Positions 1 through 7,274 of a stretch of DNA of 9,018 bases are shown piece after piece (within the stretch, counting starts at the first letter, position 1; every line of letters begins with the position of its first letter). The notes beneath the pieces are model-generated. The model did not search any database. It was not told the DNA's origin and saw only the letters and a program-made list of their open reading frames with translations. Origin of the DNA: an uncultured Lachnospiraceae bacterium (GTDB lineage Bacteria; Bacillota; Clostridia; Lachnospirales; Lachnospiraceae); contig CADBLW010000050.1 of NCBI GenBank assembly GCA_902795625.1, positions 1 to 9,018 on the forward strand, in the 5' to 3' direction. The position numbers and the translations under genes are program-made.

Positions 1-1
1 A

Positions 2-1018
2 CAGATTGTTACGCTCGGCGAGATCATGCTTCGGCTCTCAACGCCGGGATATCAGCGGTTTGTACAGGCCGATTCCTTTGATGTATGTTACGGCGGCGGT
101 GAGGCCAATGTCGCGGTTTCGCTGGCGGGGTTCGGGTACGATGTTTCGTACGTGACCAAGCTCCCGGACAATGAGATCGGTGACAGCGCTCTTATGGCGC
201 TTCGCAGAGAGGGAGTCGACTGCTCACACATCGCGCGCGGCGGCGAGCGCCTCGGCATCTATTACCTGGAGACCGGCGCTTCGGTGCGTCCGTCCAAGGT
301 GATCTACGACCGTGCTCACTCCGCGATCGCGGAGGCAGTGCCGGAGAACTTCGATTTCGACGCGATCTTTGACGGCGCAAAATGGTTCCATTTTACGGGG
401 ATCACGCCCGCTCTGAGCGACAGCGCGGCGGCGGTTACGAAGGCAGCTCTGATCGCTGCCAAGAAGCACGGACTTACGGTTTCCTGCGATCTCAACTACC
501 GCAAGAAGCTGTGGAGCAGCGAGAAGGCGAAAGCGGTCATGACAGACCTGATGCAGTATGTGGATGTGTGCATCGGCAACGAGGAGGACGCGCAGAAGGT
601 TCTCGGGTTCGTTCCGGGCAACACCGATGTGACCAAGGGCTCGCTCGAGCTGGCCGGATACGAGGCGATGTTTAAGCAGATGAAGGAACGCTTCGGGTTC
701 CGGTATGTCGTGAGCTCCCTGCGGGAGAGCTTTTCCGCGACGGACAATGCGTGGTCCGCGGCGATTTATGACGGTGAGAGCTTCTATCACTCGAAGACCT
801 ACAAGCTTCATATCGTCGACCGCGTGGGCGGCGGAGATTCCTTCGCAGCAGGCCTGATCTGCGGACTGATGGACGGAAAGAGCGCATCTGAGGCGCTGGA
901 GTTCGCGGTGGCGGCGAGTGCTCTCAAGCACACGATCCCCGGCGATTTCAACCATGTGAAGCGCGCCGAGGTCGAGACGCTGGCAGGCGGTGACGGAAGC
1001 GGACGCGTGCAGAGGTAA
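2..1018 (+). CDS. kdgK: PfkB-family sugar kinase, probable 2-keto-3-deoxygluconate kinase (5' end cut by window)
   Basis: This protein probably phosphorylates 2-keto-3-deoxygluconate with ATP in the cytoplasm, making KDPG for aldolase cleavage in hexuronate or pectin breakdown. The frame is open from base 2 and begins QIVTLGEIMLRLSTPG, the usual KDG-kinase N-terminus, so the true start lies a few codons upstream of the window. The first in-frame ATG, at 26, is an internal methionine. The 338 visible codons are close to the full family length. The N-terminal sugar-binding motif (YGGGEANVAVSLAGFG) and the GERLGIYYLETGASVRPSKV stretch are visible. The C-terminal PfkB signature is DRVGGGDSFAAGL; its catalytic-base Asp is encoded at 836-838. 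The family is certain. The exact substrate is inferred from similarity to KdgK, and another keto-sugar-acid kinase remains possible. No terminator separates it from the DUF4867 gene that follows. Confidence 0.9.
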   Translation, partial: QIVTLGEIMLRLSTPGYQRFVQADSFDVCYGGGEANVAVSLAGFGYDVSYVTKLPDNEIGDSALMALRREGVDCSHIARGGERLGIYYLETGASVRPSKVIYDRAHSAIAEAVPENFDFDAIFDGAKWFHFTGITPALSDSAAAVTKAALIAAKKHGLTVSCDLNYRKKLWSSEKAKAVMTDLMQYVDVCIGNEEDAQKVLGFVPGNTDVTKGSLELAGYEAMFKQMKERFGFRYVVSSLRESFSATDNAWSAAIYDGESFYHSKTYKLHIVDRVGGGDSFAAGLICGLMDGKSASEALEFAVAASALKHTIPGDFNHVKRAEVETLAGGDGSGRVQR

Positions 1019-1020
1019 GG

Positions 1021-1077
1021 AACCCTGCGGAATGCGGGAAACCGGCGGAATGCGGGGACCGGCGATATGCGGGAATG
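1021..1077. repeat. Three-copy imperfect tandem repeat, unit about 18 bp
   Basis: GCGGAATGCGGG occurs at 1027-1038 and 1045-1056. A third variant, GCGATATGCGGG, is at 1062-1073. The flanking AACC/ACCGG bases are partly shared, giving periods of 18 and 17 bases. The repeat starts two bases after the kdgK stop and fills about half of the kdgK-DUF4867 gap. It looks like local slippage duplication. I see no inverted symmetry that would make it a terminator. Confidence 0.75.
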
Positions 1078-1125
1078 AGTAATGCAGAAACCAACGGGTG
1101 AATTGCCCGTGGCAGATAGATTTTC

Positions 1126-1132
1126 AGGAGGG
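1126..1132 (+). promoter_or_regulatory. Ribosome binding site that fixes the DUF4867 start
   Basis: AGGAGGG ends seven bases before the ATG at 1140. The frame is also open upstream to a GTG at 1098. That GTG has no comparable Shine-Dalgarno sequence, and the extension would put this strong site inside the gene, so ATG 1140 is preferred. Confidence 0.85.
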
Positions 1133-1139
1133 AAAGGTA

Positions 1140-1781
1140 ATGAAGATTCAAAATGTCAATGATGCCGCATTTGAGGCATACGGAAGAGTTGTTACGGGGT
1201 ATGATACGGACGAGCTTCTCAAGGTTCTCACGGAGACGACACCCGCACCGGTGGATTCGGTCGTATATGTTCCGTCGGATGCAGCGCTTGAGGCTACTCC
1301 GGCAATGAAGGATTTTACGTATAACTGCTATGGCGGAATGCCGATCCAGATCGGCTACTGCAACGGCACGAACACGAAGCTCAACTGCCTTGAGTACCAT
1401 CGTGACAGCGAGATTGATATCGCGGCGACGGACTGCATTTTACTGCTTGCGAAGCAGCAGGACTGCATGGGCAAGATGCTCGACACCTCGAAGGTTGAGG
1501 CGTTCTTCTGCCCGGCAGGCACAGGCGTTGAACTCTATGCTACGACGCTTCACTATGCACCCTGCAGCGCGAAGCTCGGCGCTCAGTTCCGCGTGGTTAT
1601 CGTGCTTCCGAAGGGAACCAACTATGACAAGCCGGAGATCACCGTGAAGAATGCGGACGACGCAAGACTGTTCGCATCCAACAAGTGGCTCATCGCTCAT
1701 CCCGAGGCTTCCGAGGCGAAGCAGGGCGCGGTTATCGGCCTTACCGGCGTGAACATCGACATTGCAGAGGATATTCAGTGA
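1140..1781 (+). CDS. DUF4867 family protein (cupin-like, function unknown)
   Basis: This 213-residue soluble protein matches my recollection of the DUF4867 family. It has no signal peptide or membrane segment. Its biochemical role is not established. A candidate metal site is visible around residues 85-91 (LEYHRDSEI, with Glu85, His87 and Glu91), and a second conserved-looking patch is around 131-138 (ELYATTLH, with Glu131 and His138). Such His/Glu pairs on beta strands recall cupin and ureidoglycolate-lyase-like folds, though this comparison is inference. The adjacent KDG-type kinase suggests a role in sugar-acid metabolism, for example as an isomerase, epimerase or lyase. The start at 1140 has a strong ribosome binding site. 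nrdR begins 32 bases after the stop with no terminator between, so all three genes may share a transcript. Confidence 0.8.
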   Translation: MKIQNVNDAAFEAYGRVVTGYDTDELLKVLTETTPAPVDSVVYVPSDAALEATPAMKDFTYNCYGGMPIQIGYCNGTNTKLNCLEYHRDSEIDIAATDCILLLAKQQDCMGKMLDTSKVEAFFCPAGTGVELYATTLHYAPCSAKLGAQFRVVIVLPKGTNYDKPEITVKNADDARLFASNKWLIAHPEASEAKQGAVIGLTGVNIDIAEDIQ

Positions 1782-1813
1782 TCATTTGACTATTTATGAG
1801 ATGAGGTAGCAAC

Positions 1814-2281
1814 ATGAAGTGTCCTTATTGTGGAGCAGAAAATACACGGGTTATCGACTCGAGACCGGTGGAGGAATCAAACTCCATTCGCCGCAGAAGA
1901 CAGTGCGACGAGTGTGATAAGCGGTTTACTACCTATGAGAAGGTGGAGACGATCCCGCTTGTCGTTATCAAGAAAGGCAATGTGCGGCAGACGTATGACC
2001 GTGCCAAGATCGAGGCGGGAGTGTACGCATCGTGCCACAAGCGTCCGATCAGCGTGGAGCAGATCCGTCAGCTGGTCGACGAGGTCGAGACTGAGATTTT
2101 CTCCATGGAGGAGAAGGAGATTCCGAGCTACCGCATCGGCGAGCTTGTGATGGACAAGCTCAAGAAGCTTGACGAGGTTGCCTACGTCAGATTTGCCTCG
2201 GTGTATCGCGAGTTCAAGGACGTCAACACATTCATGGATGAGCTCAAGACACTGCTCGATCATGAAGATACGTCAAAATGA
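1814..2281 (+). CDS. nrdR: Transcriptional repressor NrdR
   Basis: NrdR represses ribonucleotide reductase operons by binding tandem NrdR boxes when its ATP-cone senses dATP/ATP levels. The 155-residue length is typical. The N-terminal zinc ribbon uses Cys3, Cys6, Cys31 and Cys34, beginning MKCPYCG and closing with QCDECDKRFTTYE. The Arg-rich segment RRRRQC at residues 26-31 lies within the DNA-binding part. The ATP-cone spans roughly residues 49-140 and includes the VIKKGNVRQTYDR and YVRFASVYREF segments. The start has a moderate purine-rich site, GAGATGAGG, at 1798-1806. No nrd genes and no recognisable NrdR box were seen in this window, so its targets lie elsewhere. The terminator at 2343-2381 ends this transcription unit. 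Confidence 0.96.
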   Translation: MKCPYCGAENTRVIDSRPVEESNSIRRRRQCDECDKRFTTYEKVETIPLVVIKKGNVRQTYDRAKIEAGVYASCHKRPISVEQIRQLVDEVETEIFSMEEKEIPSYRIGELVMDKLKKLDEVAYVRFASVYREFKDVNTFMDELKTLLDHEDTSK

Positions 2282-2294
2282 CCAAAATAAAAGG

Positions 2295-2331
2295 TTCATT
2301 TTCTACAGGTTGACTGTCACCTGCAAATGAA
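2295..2331 (+). other. Long two-part hairpin downstream of nrdR
   Basis: TTCATTT (2295-2301) pairs perfectly with AAATGAA (2325-2331). Inside it, CAGGT (2306-2310) pairs with ACCTG (2319-2323), separated from the outer stem by an asymmetric internal loop. A run of five T starts six bases after the stem, at 2337. It could be a weak first terminator or a 3'-end stabilising structure in front of the strong terminator. Confidence 0.55.
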
Positions 2332-2342
2332 ACATGTTTTTC

Positions 2343-2381
2343 AGCGGCTTTTCGTGAAAACGGAAGGCCGCTTTTTCGTTT
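2343..2381 (+). terminator. Rho-independent terminator after nrdR
   Basis: AGCGGCTTTTCGT (2343-2355) pairs over 13 positions with ACGGAAGGCCGCT (2360-2372), including two G-U pairs, around a GAAA tetraloop (2356-2359). TTTT then CGTTT follows the stem. This is a textbook intrinsic terminator on the + strand, and it separates the kdgK-DUF4867-nrdR block from comM. Confidence 0.93.
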
Positions 2382-2391
2382 ATCCTGCGAA

Positions 2392-2420
2392 TGGAAATGC
2401 GTCGGAAAAAGACGTATCAT
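2392..2420 (+). promoter_or_regulatory. Possible sigma-A promoter for the comM-dprA unit
   Basis: TGGAAA (2392-2397) and TATCAT (2415-2420) are 17 bases apart. They match the -35 consensus at 4 of 6 positions and the -10 consensus at 5 of 6. The site lies between the terminator and the comM start and would give a leader of roughly 60 bases. Position supports it, but the -35 match is weak. Confidence 0.3.
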
Positions 2421-2479
2421 GTGGGCAATCAGCGGACCGCAGGGCGGACTGCGGTTACAAGTAATGGTTCAGTGTGTTC

Positions 2480-2484
2480 GGAGG
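2480..2484 (+). promoter_or_regulatory. Ribosome binding site that fixes the comM start
   Basis: GGAGG ends five bases before ATG 2490. An upstream in-frame ATG at 2391 would add 33 residues that do not resemble the family N-terminus and would overlap the possible promoter. The start at 2490 is therefore chosen. Confidence 0.85.
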
Positions 2485-2489
2485 ATGGT

Positions 2490-4019
2490 ATGATCTGTTC
2501 GGTGTACAGCTTTTCAGTGTCGGGGATTGAGGCATCGGTTATCAGGGTGGAGACGGATGTCTCCGGCGGATTGCCCGGGATCGATCTCGTCGGATACCTG
2601 TCTGGGGAGGTCCGCGAGGCGAGAGAACGGGTGCGTGTGGCGATCAAGAACTCCGGGTTTCACATGCCCGCGAAACGGATCACGGTCAACCTTTCGCCGG
2701 CGGATGAGCGCAAGGGAGGAACCGGCTATGATCTGCCGATCGCGATGGGGATCCTGTGCGCGTTGGAGATCTTGCCGTCGGAGCTGACGGACGGATACGG
2801 GTTCGTGGGGGAACTCGGTCTGGACGGCAATGTCCGCGGCGTACCGGGGATACTCTCGTGCGTGTACGAGGCGAAACGCGCCGGCTTTCACTCCGTGATG
2901 ATCCCCGCGGCGAACATTGAGGAGGGAGCGCTCGTCGAGGGTATCTGCGTATACGGAGTAGAATCGCTGGCGGATGCCGTGAGGCATTTTACGGATACGG
3001 GCGGAACGATGGCGGTTCCCGTGAAGTGGGAATCCGCGGAAGAGCCGGAAGGAATTGACGATTTTGCGCAGATCCGCGGGCAGTTTCTGGCCAAGCGGGC
3101 CGCGGAGATTGCGGTGGCGGGAATGCATAACCTGCTGCTGACCGGGCCGCCCGGTTCCGGCAAGACGATGCTTGCAAGCCGGATCCCCGGTATCATGCCG
3201 CGGATGACCTTTGAGGAGAGCCTGGAGCTAACGAAAATATACAGCGTTGCCGGAATGCTGCCGTCTGAGGGAGGGATGATGCGGACAAGACCGTTCCGCG
3301 CGCCGCACCATACCGCGACGATCCCGGCGCTTGCGGGCGGTGGGCGTATGCCGATCCCCGGGGAGGTTTCCCTGGCGACCCACGGGGTTTTGTTCCTCGA
3401 TGAATTCCCGGAGTTTCACAGGGCGAATATCGAGGTGCTTCGGGAACCGCTGGAGGAGAAGCGCATACATGTGGCAAGGCTCAACGGTAATGTGGAATTC
3501 CCCGCCAAATTCATGCTTGTCGCCGCGATGAACCCTTGTCCCTGCGGGTATTATCCGGATCGGAACCGCTGTTCCTGCACGGCGGATATGATCCGAAGGT
3601 ACCAGGGACGGATCAGCCGACCGATCCTCGACCGGATCGATCTGTGTGCTGCGATGCCGGGGATCCGAGTTCAGGAACTGACCTCGAAGGATGCGCCGGC
3701 GGGGGATACGAGCAGGCAGATACGGCGGCGCGTGGAAAAAGCTATCGCGATGCAGCGGAAGAGGTACCGCGGCACCGCGTACCGGTATAACTCCGAGGTG
3801 TCCGGCGACATGGCTGACCGGTTGTTCCGAATGGATCACGGCGCCTCGGAACTGTTGACTTTGTACGCGGAGAAGACAGGCTGTTCGGCGAGGAGCTACT
3901 ACCGATTAAAACGTGTGGCGAGGACCGTGGCGGATCTGGAGGGCTCGGAGACGGTGGAGAACCGCCATATGACGGAAGCCATCGGTTACCGCATGGAGGA
4001 GGACGGCCATGTCATGTGA
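2490..4019 (+). CDS. comM: ComM/YifB family Mg-chelatase-like AAA+ ATPase
   Basis: ComM homologues are hexameric AAA+ helicases that promote branch migration while transformed DNA is integrated. In Firmicutes the family is usually annotated YifB, and its role there is less well tested. The 509 residues are of normal length. The N-terminal Lon-protease-like S5 domain (about 1-170) starts MICSVYSFSVSGIEASVIRV and includes LSPADERKGGTGYDLPIAMG. Walker A is GPPGSGKT at residues 219-226. Walker B is VLFLDE, with Asp304 and Glu305. The family cysteine motif MNPCPCGYYPDRNRCSC begins at Met347, with Cys350, 352, 361 and 363. The C-terminal Mg-chelatase helical domain follows (ARSYYRLKRVARTVADL). Its last 11 bases overlap the dprA start, which suggests translational coupling. 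All expected ATPase motifs are present. Confidence 0.95.
   Translation: MICSVYSFSVSGIEASVIRVETDVSGGLPGIDLVGYLSGEVREARERVRVAIKNSGFHMPAKRITVNLSPADERKGGTGYDLPIAMGILCALEILPSELTDGYGFVGELGLDGNVRGVPGILSCVYEAKRAGFHSVMIPAANIEEGALVEGICVYGVESLADAVRHFTDTGGTMAVPVKWESAEEPEGIDDFAQIRGQFLAKRAAEIAVAGMHNLLLTGPPGSGKTMLASRIPGIMPRMTFEESLELTKIYSVAGMLPSEGGMMRTRPFRAPHHTATIPALAGGGRMPIPGEVSLATHGVLFLDEFPEFHRANIEVLREPLEEKRIHVARLNGNVEFPAKFMLVAAMNPCPCGYYPDRNRCSCTADMIRRYQGRISRPILDRIDLCAAMPGIRVQELTSKDAPAGDTSRQIRRRVEKAIAMQRKRYRGTAYRYNSEVSGDMADRLFRMDHGASELLTLYAEKTGCSARSYYRLKRVARTVADLEGSETVENRHMTEAIGYRMEEDGHVM
3995..4002 (+). promoter_or_regulatory. dprA ribosome binding site inside the comM 3' end
   Basis: GGAGGAGG lies six bases before the dprA ATG at 4009 and is wholly inside comM coding sequence. 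This supports the overlapping start and coupled translation. Confidence 0.8.
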
Positions 4020-5211
4020 GGAATACCATGCGATGTGGCTCTGCTGCACCGTGACCGACAATGCCGTGAAGCGGAGACTCCTGGCCGCGTTCGGGACTCC
4101 ATGCGCCGTCTATGAAGCGTCTAAGGAAGAACTGCAGAATGAAGCGGCTCTCGACGAGGAACTTGCAGAACGTCTCGTTTCATCGAGAACAGCAGCATTC
4201 CTTGATCGTCTGTTGAAGCGGGTGGAAAGGGACGCCATCAGGTTTCTGTGGCATGAGAATGAGGAATTTCCAGAGAGACTGAAGGAGATTCACGACCCGC
4301 CCCTCGGGCTGTTTGTACAGGGACGCGTTCCGTGGAAAAACGGCGCGAACGGAGCGTATGTGAAAGGCGGGATCGCCGTGGCGATCGTCGGCACCCGTCA
4401 GTCGTCTCCCTACGGGGAGTTTGTCGCGAAACAGTTCGGGCAGGGCTTTGCGGATGCCGGCATTCCTGTGGTCAGCGGGCTGGCCATGGGAATCGATGCC
4501 GCAGCGCATCAGGGGTGTCTTGCCGGGGACGGCTTTCCCGTTGCGGTTCTCGGGTCGGGGATCGGAGCGGCGTATCCGCGCAACAACACAATACTGTTTC
4601 GAAACGTCATAGACCGGGGATGCGTCGTCTCCGAATACGGTCCGGGAGTACCGGCGCTCGCGCATCATTTTCCGCATCGGAACCGTCTGATCGCCGGGCT
4701 TGCCGACGGGGTGGTGGTCGTGGAGGCACAGGCGAGAAGCGGCACGCTGATCACGGTGGACAGAGCGCTGGAACAGGGCAAGAGTGTCTATGTCGTGCCG
4801 GGGAGAGTGACCGACCGAAACAGTATCGGATGCAACCAGCTGATCCGGGAGGGAGCACAGCTGGTGACGGACCCGGGGGAGGTGATGGCGGACCTCGCGG
4901 CACAGACCGGGGTACCGATTTATATGCAGGGCGATGACGGAAGCATGCGGTTTCTCACGCGCGAGGAGGAAACCGGCAGGCCCCGGAACGCTCATGATAA
5001 AAAAGAAAAAATGCCCCTTGCAAGCAACGAAAAAATAGTGTATGCTTTTTTGCGTTTAAGTCCGAAACACTTTGATCAGCTGATCTGGGAGTCCGGCCTT
5101 GCGCCTTCGGAGCTCACGAACGTACTGTTTTCGCTTGAGCGGGAAGGCCTCGTGGAGCGTATCTCTCCGGGCTGCTTCAGTGTCAAGGACACGGGTCGGA
5201 ATGACCGGTGA
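4009..5211 (+). CDS. dprA: DNA-processing protein DprA (Smf)
   Basis: DprA binds incoming single-stranded DNA during natural transformation and loads RecA onto it. It is also widespread in bacteria not known to be competent. The protein has 400 residues. An N-terminal SAM-like helical region (about 1-100) precedes the extended Rossmann fold (about 110-300). Visible motifs are VGTRQSSPYG (127-136), SGLAMGIDAAAHQG (156-169), the NRLIAGLADGVVVVEA stretch from Asn225, RSGTLIT (243-249) and VVPG (262-265). A charged, lysine-rich linker at about 320-340, encoded by A-rich DNA, leads to a C-terminal winged-helix (DML1-like) domain, about 341-395. The upstream comM overlaps it and topA follows after 56 bases, an order common in Clostridia. 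No key motif is missing. Confidence 0.96.
   Translation: MSCEEYHAMWLCCTVTDNAVKRRLLAAFGTPCAVYEASKEELQNEAALDEELAERLVSSRTAAFLDRLLKRVERDAIRFLWHENEEFPERLKEIHDPPLGLFVQGRVPWKNGANGAYVKGGIAVAIVGTRQSSPYGEFVAKQFGQGFADAGIPVVSGLAMGIDAAAHQGCLAGDGFPVAVLGSGIGAAYPRNNTILFRNVIDRGCVVSEYGPGVPALAHHFPHRNRLIAGLADGVVVVEAQARSGTLITVDRALEQGKSVYVVPGRVTDRNSIGCNQLIREGAQLVTDPGEVMADLAAQTGVPIYMQGDDGSMRFLTREEETGRPRNAHDKKEKMPLASNEKIVYAFLRLSPKHFDQLIWESGLAPSELTNVLFSLEREGLVERISPGCFSVKDTGRNDR
5018..5046 (+). promoter_or_regulatory. Possible internal promoter for topA within dprA
   Basis: TTGCAA (5018-5023) and TATGCT (5041-5046) are separated by exactly 17 bases; each matches consensus at 4 of 6 positions. An A-rich tract at 4998-5011 sits just upstream of the -35 position, where an UP element would lie. 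The site is about 220 bases ahead of topA. It is coding DNA, so the A-richness may only reflect lysine codons. Confidence 0.25.
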
Positions 5212-5224
5212 GAATCGGACAATG

Positions 5225-5249
5225 AGTGCGATGAACGGTTTATCGCATT
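5225..5249 (+). other. Hairpin in the topA leader
   Basis: AGTGCGATGAA (5225-5235) pairs with TTTATCGCATT (5239-5249) over 11 positions, two of them G-U, around a CGG loop. It ends nine bases before the topA ribosome binding site GGAGG at 5258-5262. No T-run follows, so it is not a terminator. It could affect topA mRNA stability or translation. Confidence 0.5.
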
Positions 5250-5267
5250 GCGTGAACGGAGGAAAGT

Positions 5268-7274
5268 ATGTCAAAGTACCTTGTGATCGTGGAGTCGCCT
5301 GCCAAGGCGAAGACGATTCAAAAGTTCCTGGGCAAGGACTATAAGGTAATCGCTTCGGGCGGTCATGTGCGAGACCTTCCGAAGAGTACACTGGGAGTTG
5401 ATACGGACAAGGATTTCGATCCGCACTACATCACCATCCGCGGAAAGGGAGATTTGCTGGCAGAGCTCCGCAAGGAAGTCAAGAAGGCGAAGAAGATCTA
5501 TCTTGCAACCGACCCCGACCGTGAGGGAGAGGCCATCTCCTGGCATTTGATGCAGGTGCTGAAGCTGAACGCCAAGGATACGAAGCGTATCACATTTAAC
5601 GAGATTACGAAAAATGCGGTTACATCCTCTTTGGCAGGAGCCCGCAGTGTAAATATGGACCTGGTGGACGCGCAGCAGGCGCGCCGCGTGCTTGACCGCA
5701 TGGTAGGCTATGAGATCAGCCCGATCCTCTGGTCCAAGGTTAAGAGGGGCTTAAGCGCTGGCCGTGTACAGTCGGTCACGCTGCGCATCATCAGCGACCG
5801 TGAGAACGAGATCGCTGCATTTGACAAGAGAGAATTCTGGACGATCGAGGGCAAATTCTTCGACGGCACGCACAAGGAGCCCATCAGCGCGGTATACACC
5901 GCGGACGGACATCGCGCGGAGCTTGCGTCGGAGGCTGAGGCGAAGAAGATCATCGCTGCCGTTGAGGGTGCGACGTTCAGTGTAACCGACCGCAAGGCGA
6001 GCGAGCGCCGTCTGAAGGCCCCGCTTCCGTATACGACGAGTACGCTGCAGCAGGATGCTTCGAGGAAGCTGAACTACAGCACGCAGAAGACCATGCGTGT
6101 CGCGCAGCAGTTATATGAAGGCGTGGAGGTCAAGGGACACGGCAGCATCGGTCTGATCACCTACCTGAGAACCGATTCGACGCGTGTCAGCGAGGAGGCC
6201 GCAAAGATGGCTTCCGATTACATCCGCGCAAAATACGGAGAGGAATTCCTCGGTGCCGATCGCGATGCGTCCGACTCGGGTAAGAAGATCCAGGACGCGC
6301 ATGAAGCGATCCGTCCTACCTATATTGATATTACACCGGCATCCGTCAAGGATCAGCTTTCGAACGAGCAGTTCCGCCTGTACCAACTGATCTGGAAGCG
6401 CTTCATCGCAAGCCGCATGGCGGAGTGCGTATCGAGCGTGACGACCTTCACGATCAGCGACGGAAAGCATGCATTTGCCGCAAGCGCGACGAAATGTGTG
6501 TTTGAAGGCTACCGCAGCGTATACTCCGAAGCCGAGGAGGAGAAGGATAGCGAGAAGAATGCCCGTTACGTGCCGGAGGTCGGCGCGACGTTCGCGCGGG
6601 CGGAAGTGGAAGGCGAGCAGCATTTTACGCAGCCGCCGGCACATTACACGGAGGCGAGCCTCGTCCACACGATGGAGGAGCTGGGCATCGGCCGTCCGAG
6701 TACGTATGCGCCTACGATCACGACGCTCCTCACGAGACACTACATCGCCAAGGACGGTAAGAGCCTGTTTGTGACGGATCTCGGCGAGGCGGTCAATGAA
6801 ATGATGAAGAAGGCTTTCCCCTCCATCGTAGCGGTGGATTTCACCGCCAACATGGAGCTGTTGCTCGACGGTGTCGAGGAGGGAAGCGTCAACTGGAAGA
6901 ATCTCATCCGAAACTTCTATCCGGATCTTACTGCCGCGGTCGCGTCTGCGGAGAAGGAGCTGGAGTCCGTGAAGATCGCGGATGAGGTTACGGACCAGCC
7001 GTGCGAGGAGTGCGGACGCATGCTGGTCATCAAGTACGGCCCGCACGGAAAATTCCTGGCTTGCCCGGGATTTCCGGAGTGCCGCTTTACAAAGCCTTAC
7101 GTTGAAAAGACGTCGATTCCCTGTCCGAACTGCGGCAAGGAACTGATCATTCGCCGTACCAAGCGCGGCAAGCGCTATTACGGCTGCTCCGGCTATCCGG
7201 AGTGTGAATATATGTCGTGGCAGGCGCCGAAGGGATTGTCCGGGAATGCGTCGGAGCAGCCGGACGCTGAGTAA
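5268..7274 (+). CDS. topA: DNA topoisomerase I (type IA)
   Basis: TopA relaxes negatively supercoiled DNA by cutting one strand through a 5'-phosphotyrosine intermediate. The protein has 668 residues, near the usual Firmicute length. The Toprim domain has Glu9 (IVESPAKAKT) and the DPDREGE motif at 82-88, supplying the Asp82/Asp84/Glu86 metal ligands. The active-site tyrosine is Tyr299 in GLITYLRTDSTRVS. Other family motifs are GRVQSVTLRI and HEAIRPT (345-351). Two C-terminal C4 zinc ribbons are complete: Cys579, 582, 599, 605 and Cys619, 622, 640, 646. A short acidic tail follows. The start has GGAGG five bases upstream. No terminator is evident in the 82 bases after the stop, so readthrough into the aroB/aroA-like gene is plausible. 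Confidence 0.98.
   Translation: MSKYLVIVESPAKAKTIQKFLGKDYKVIASGGHVRDLPKSTLGVDTDKDFDPHYITIRGKGDLLAELRKEVKKAKKIYLATDPDREGEAISWHLMQVLKLNAKDTKRITFNEITKNAVTSSLAGARSVNMDLVDAQQARRVLDRMVGYEISPILWSKVKRGLSAGRVQSVTLRIISDRENEIAAFDKREFWTIEGKFFDGTHKEPISAVYTADGHRAELASEAEAKKIIAAVEGATFSVTDRKASERRLKAPLPYTTSTLQQDASRKLNYSTQKTMRVAQQLYEGVEVKGHGSIGLITYLRTDSTRVSEEAAKMASDYIRAKYGEEFLGADRDASDSGKKIQDAHEAIRPTYIDITPASVKDQLSNEQFRLYQLIWKRFIASRMAECVSSVTTFTISDGKHAFAASATKCVFEGYRSVYSEAEEEKDSEKNARYVPEVGATFARAEVEGEQHFTQPPAHYTEASLVHTMEELGIGRPSTYAPTITTLLTRHYIAKDGKSLFVTDLGEAVNEMMKKAFPSIVAVDFTANMELLLDGVEEGSVNWKNLIRNFYPDLTAAVASAEKELESVKIADEVTDQPCEECGRMLVIKYGPHGKFLACPGFPECRFTKPYVEKTSIPCPNCGKELIIRRTKRGKRYYGCSGYPECEYMSWQAPKGLSGNASEQPDAE

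Noticed and set aside
224..955. A 243-codon minus-strand frame opposite kdgK
   Set aside because: It is antisense to a clear PfkB kinase and has no family resemblance.
1094..1110. ACGGG...CCCGT hairpin before the DUF4867 gene as a terminator
   Set aside because: The stem is only five pairs and the nearest T-run is ten bases away.
1098..1139. A GTG start at 1098 for the DUF4867 protein
   Set aside because: It lacks a good ribosome binding site and would bury the strong one at 1126-1132.
1786..1791. TTGACT as a -35 element for nrdR
   Set aside because: The matching -10 position would fall at or past the nrdR start codon and has no TATAAT-like sequence.
2310..2338. TTGACT...CATGTT as a promoter between nrdR and its terminator
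   Set aside because: The -10 match is only 3 of 6 and transcription would run straight into the terminator. The bases are better explained by the hairpin.
2391..2489. An N-terminal extension of comM starting at ATG 2391
   Set aside because: The 33 extra residues do not match the family, and the GGAGG site points to 2490.
4996..5012. Slippery A-run in dprA as a programmed frameshift that would remove the winged-helix domain
   Set aside because: Either shifted frame does stop soon, near 5038 or 5072. However, the A AAA AAG heptamer is not in the required phase and no stimulatory structure is evident.
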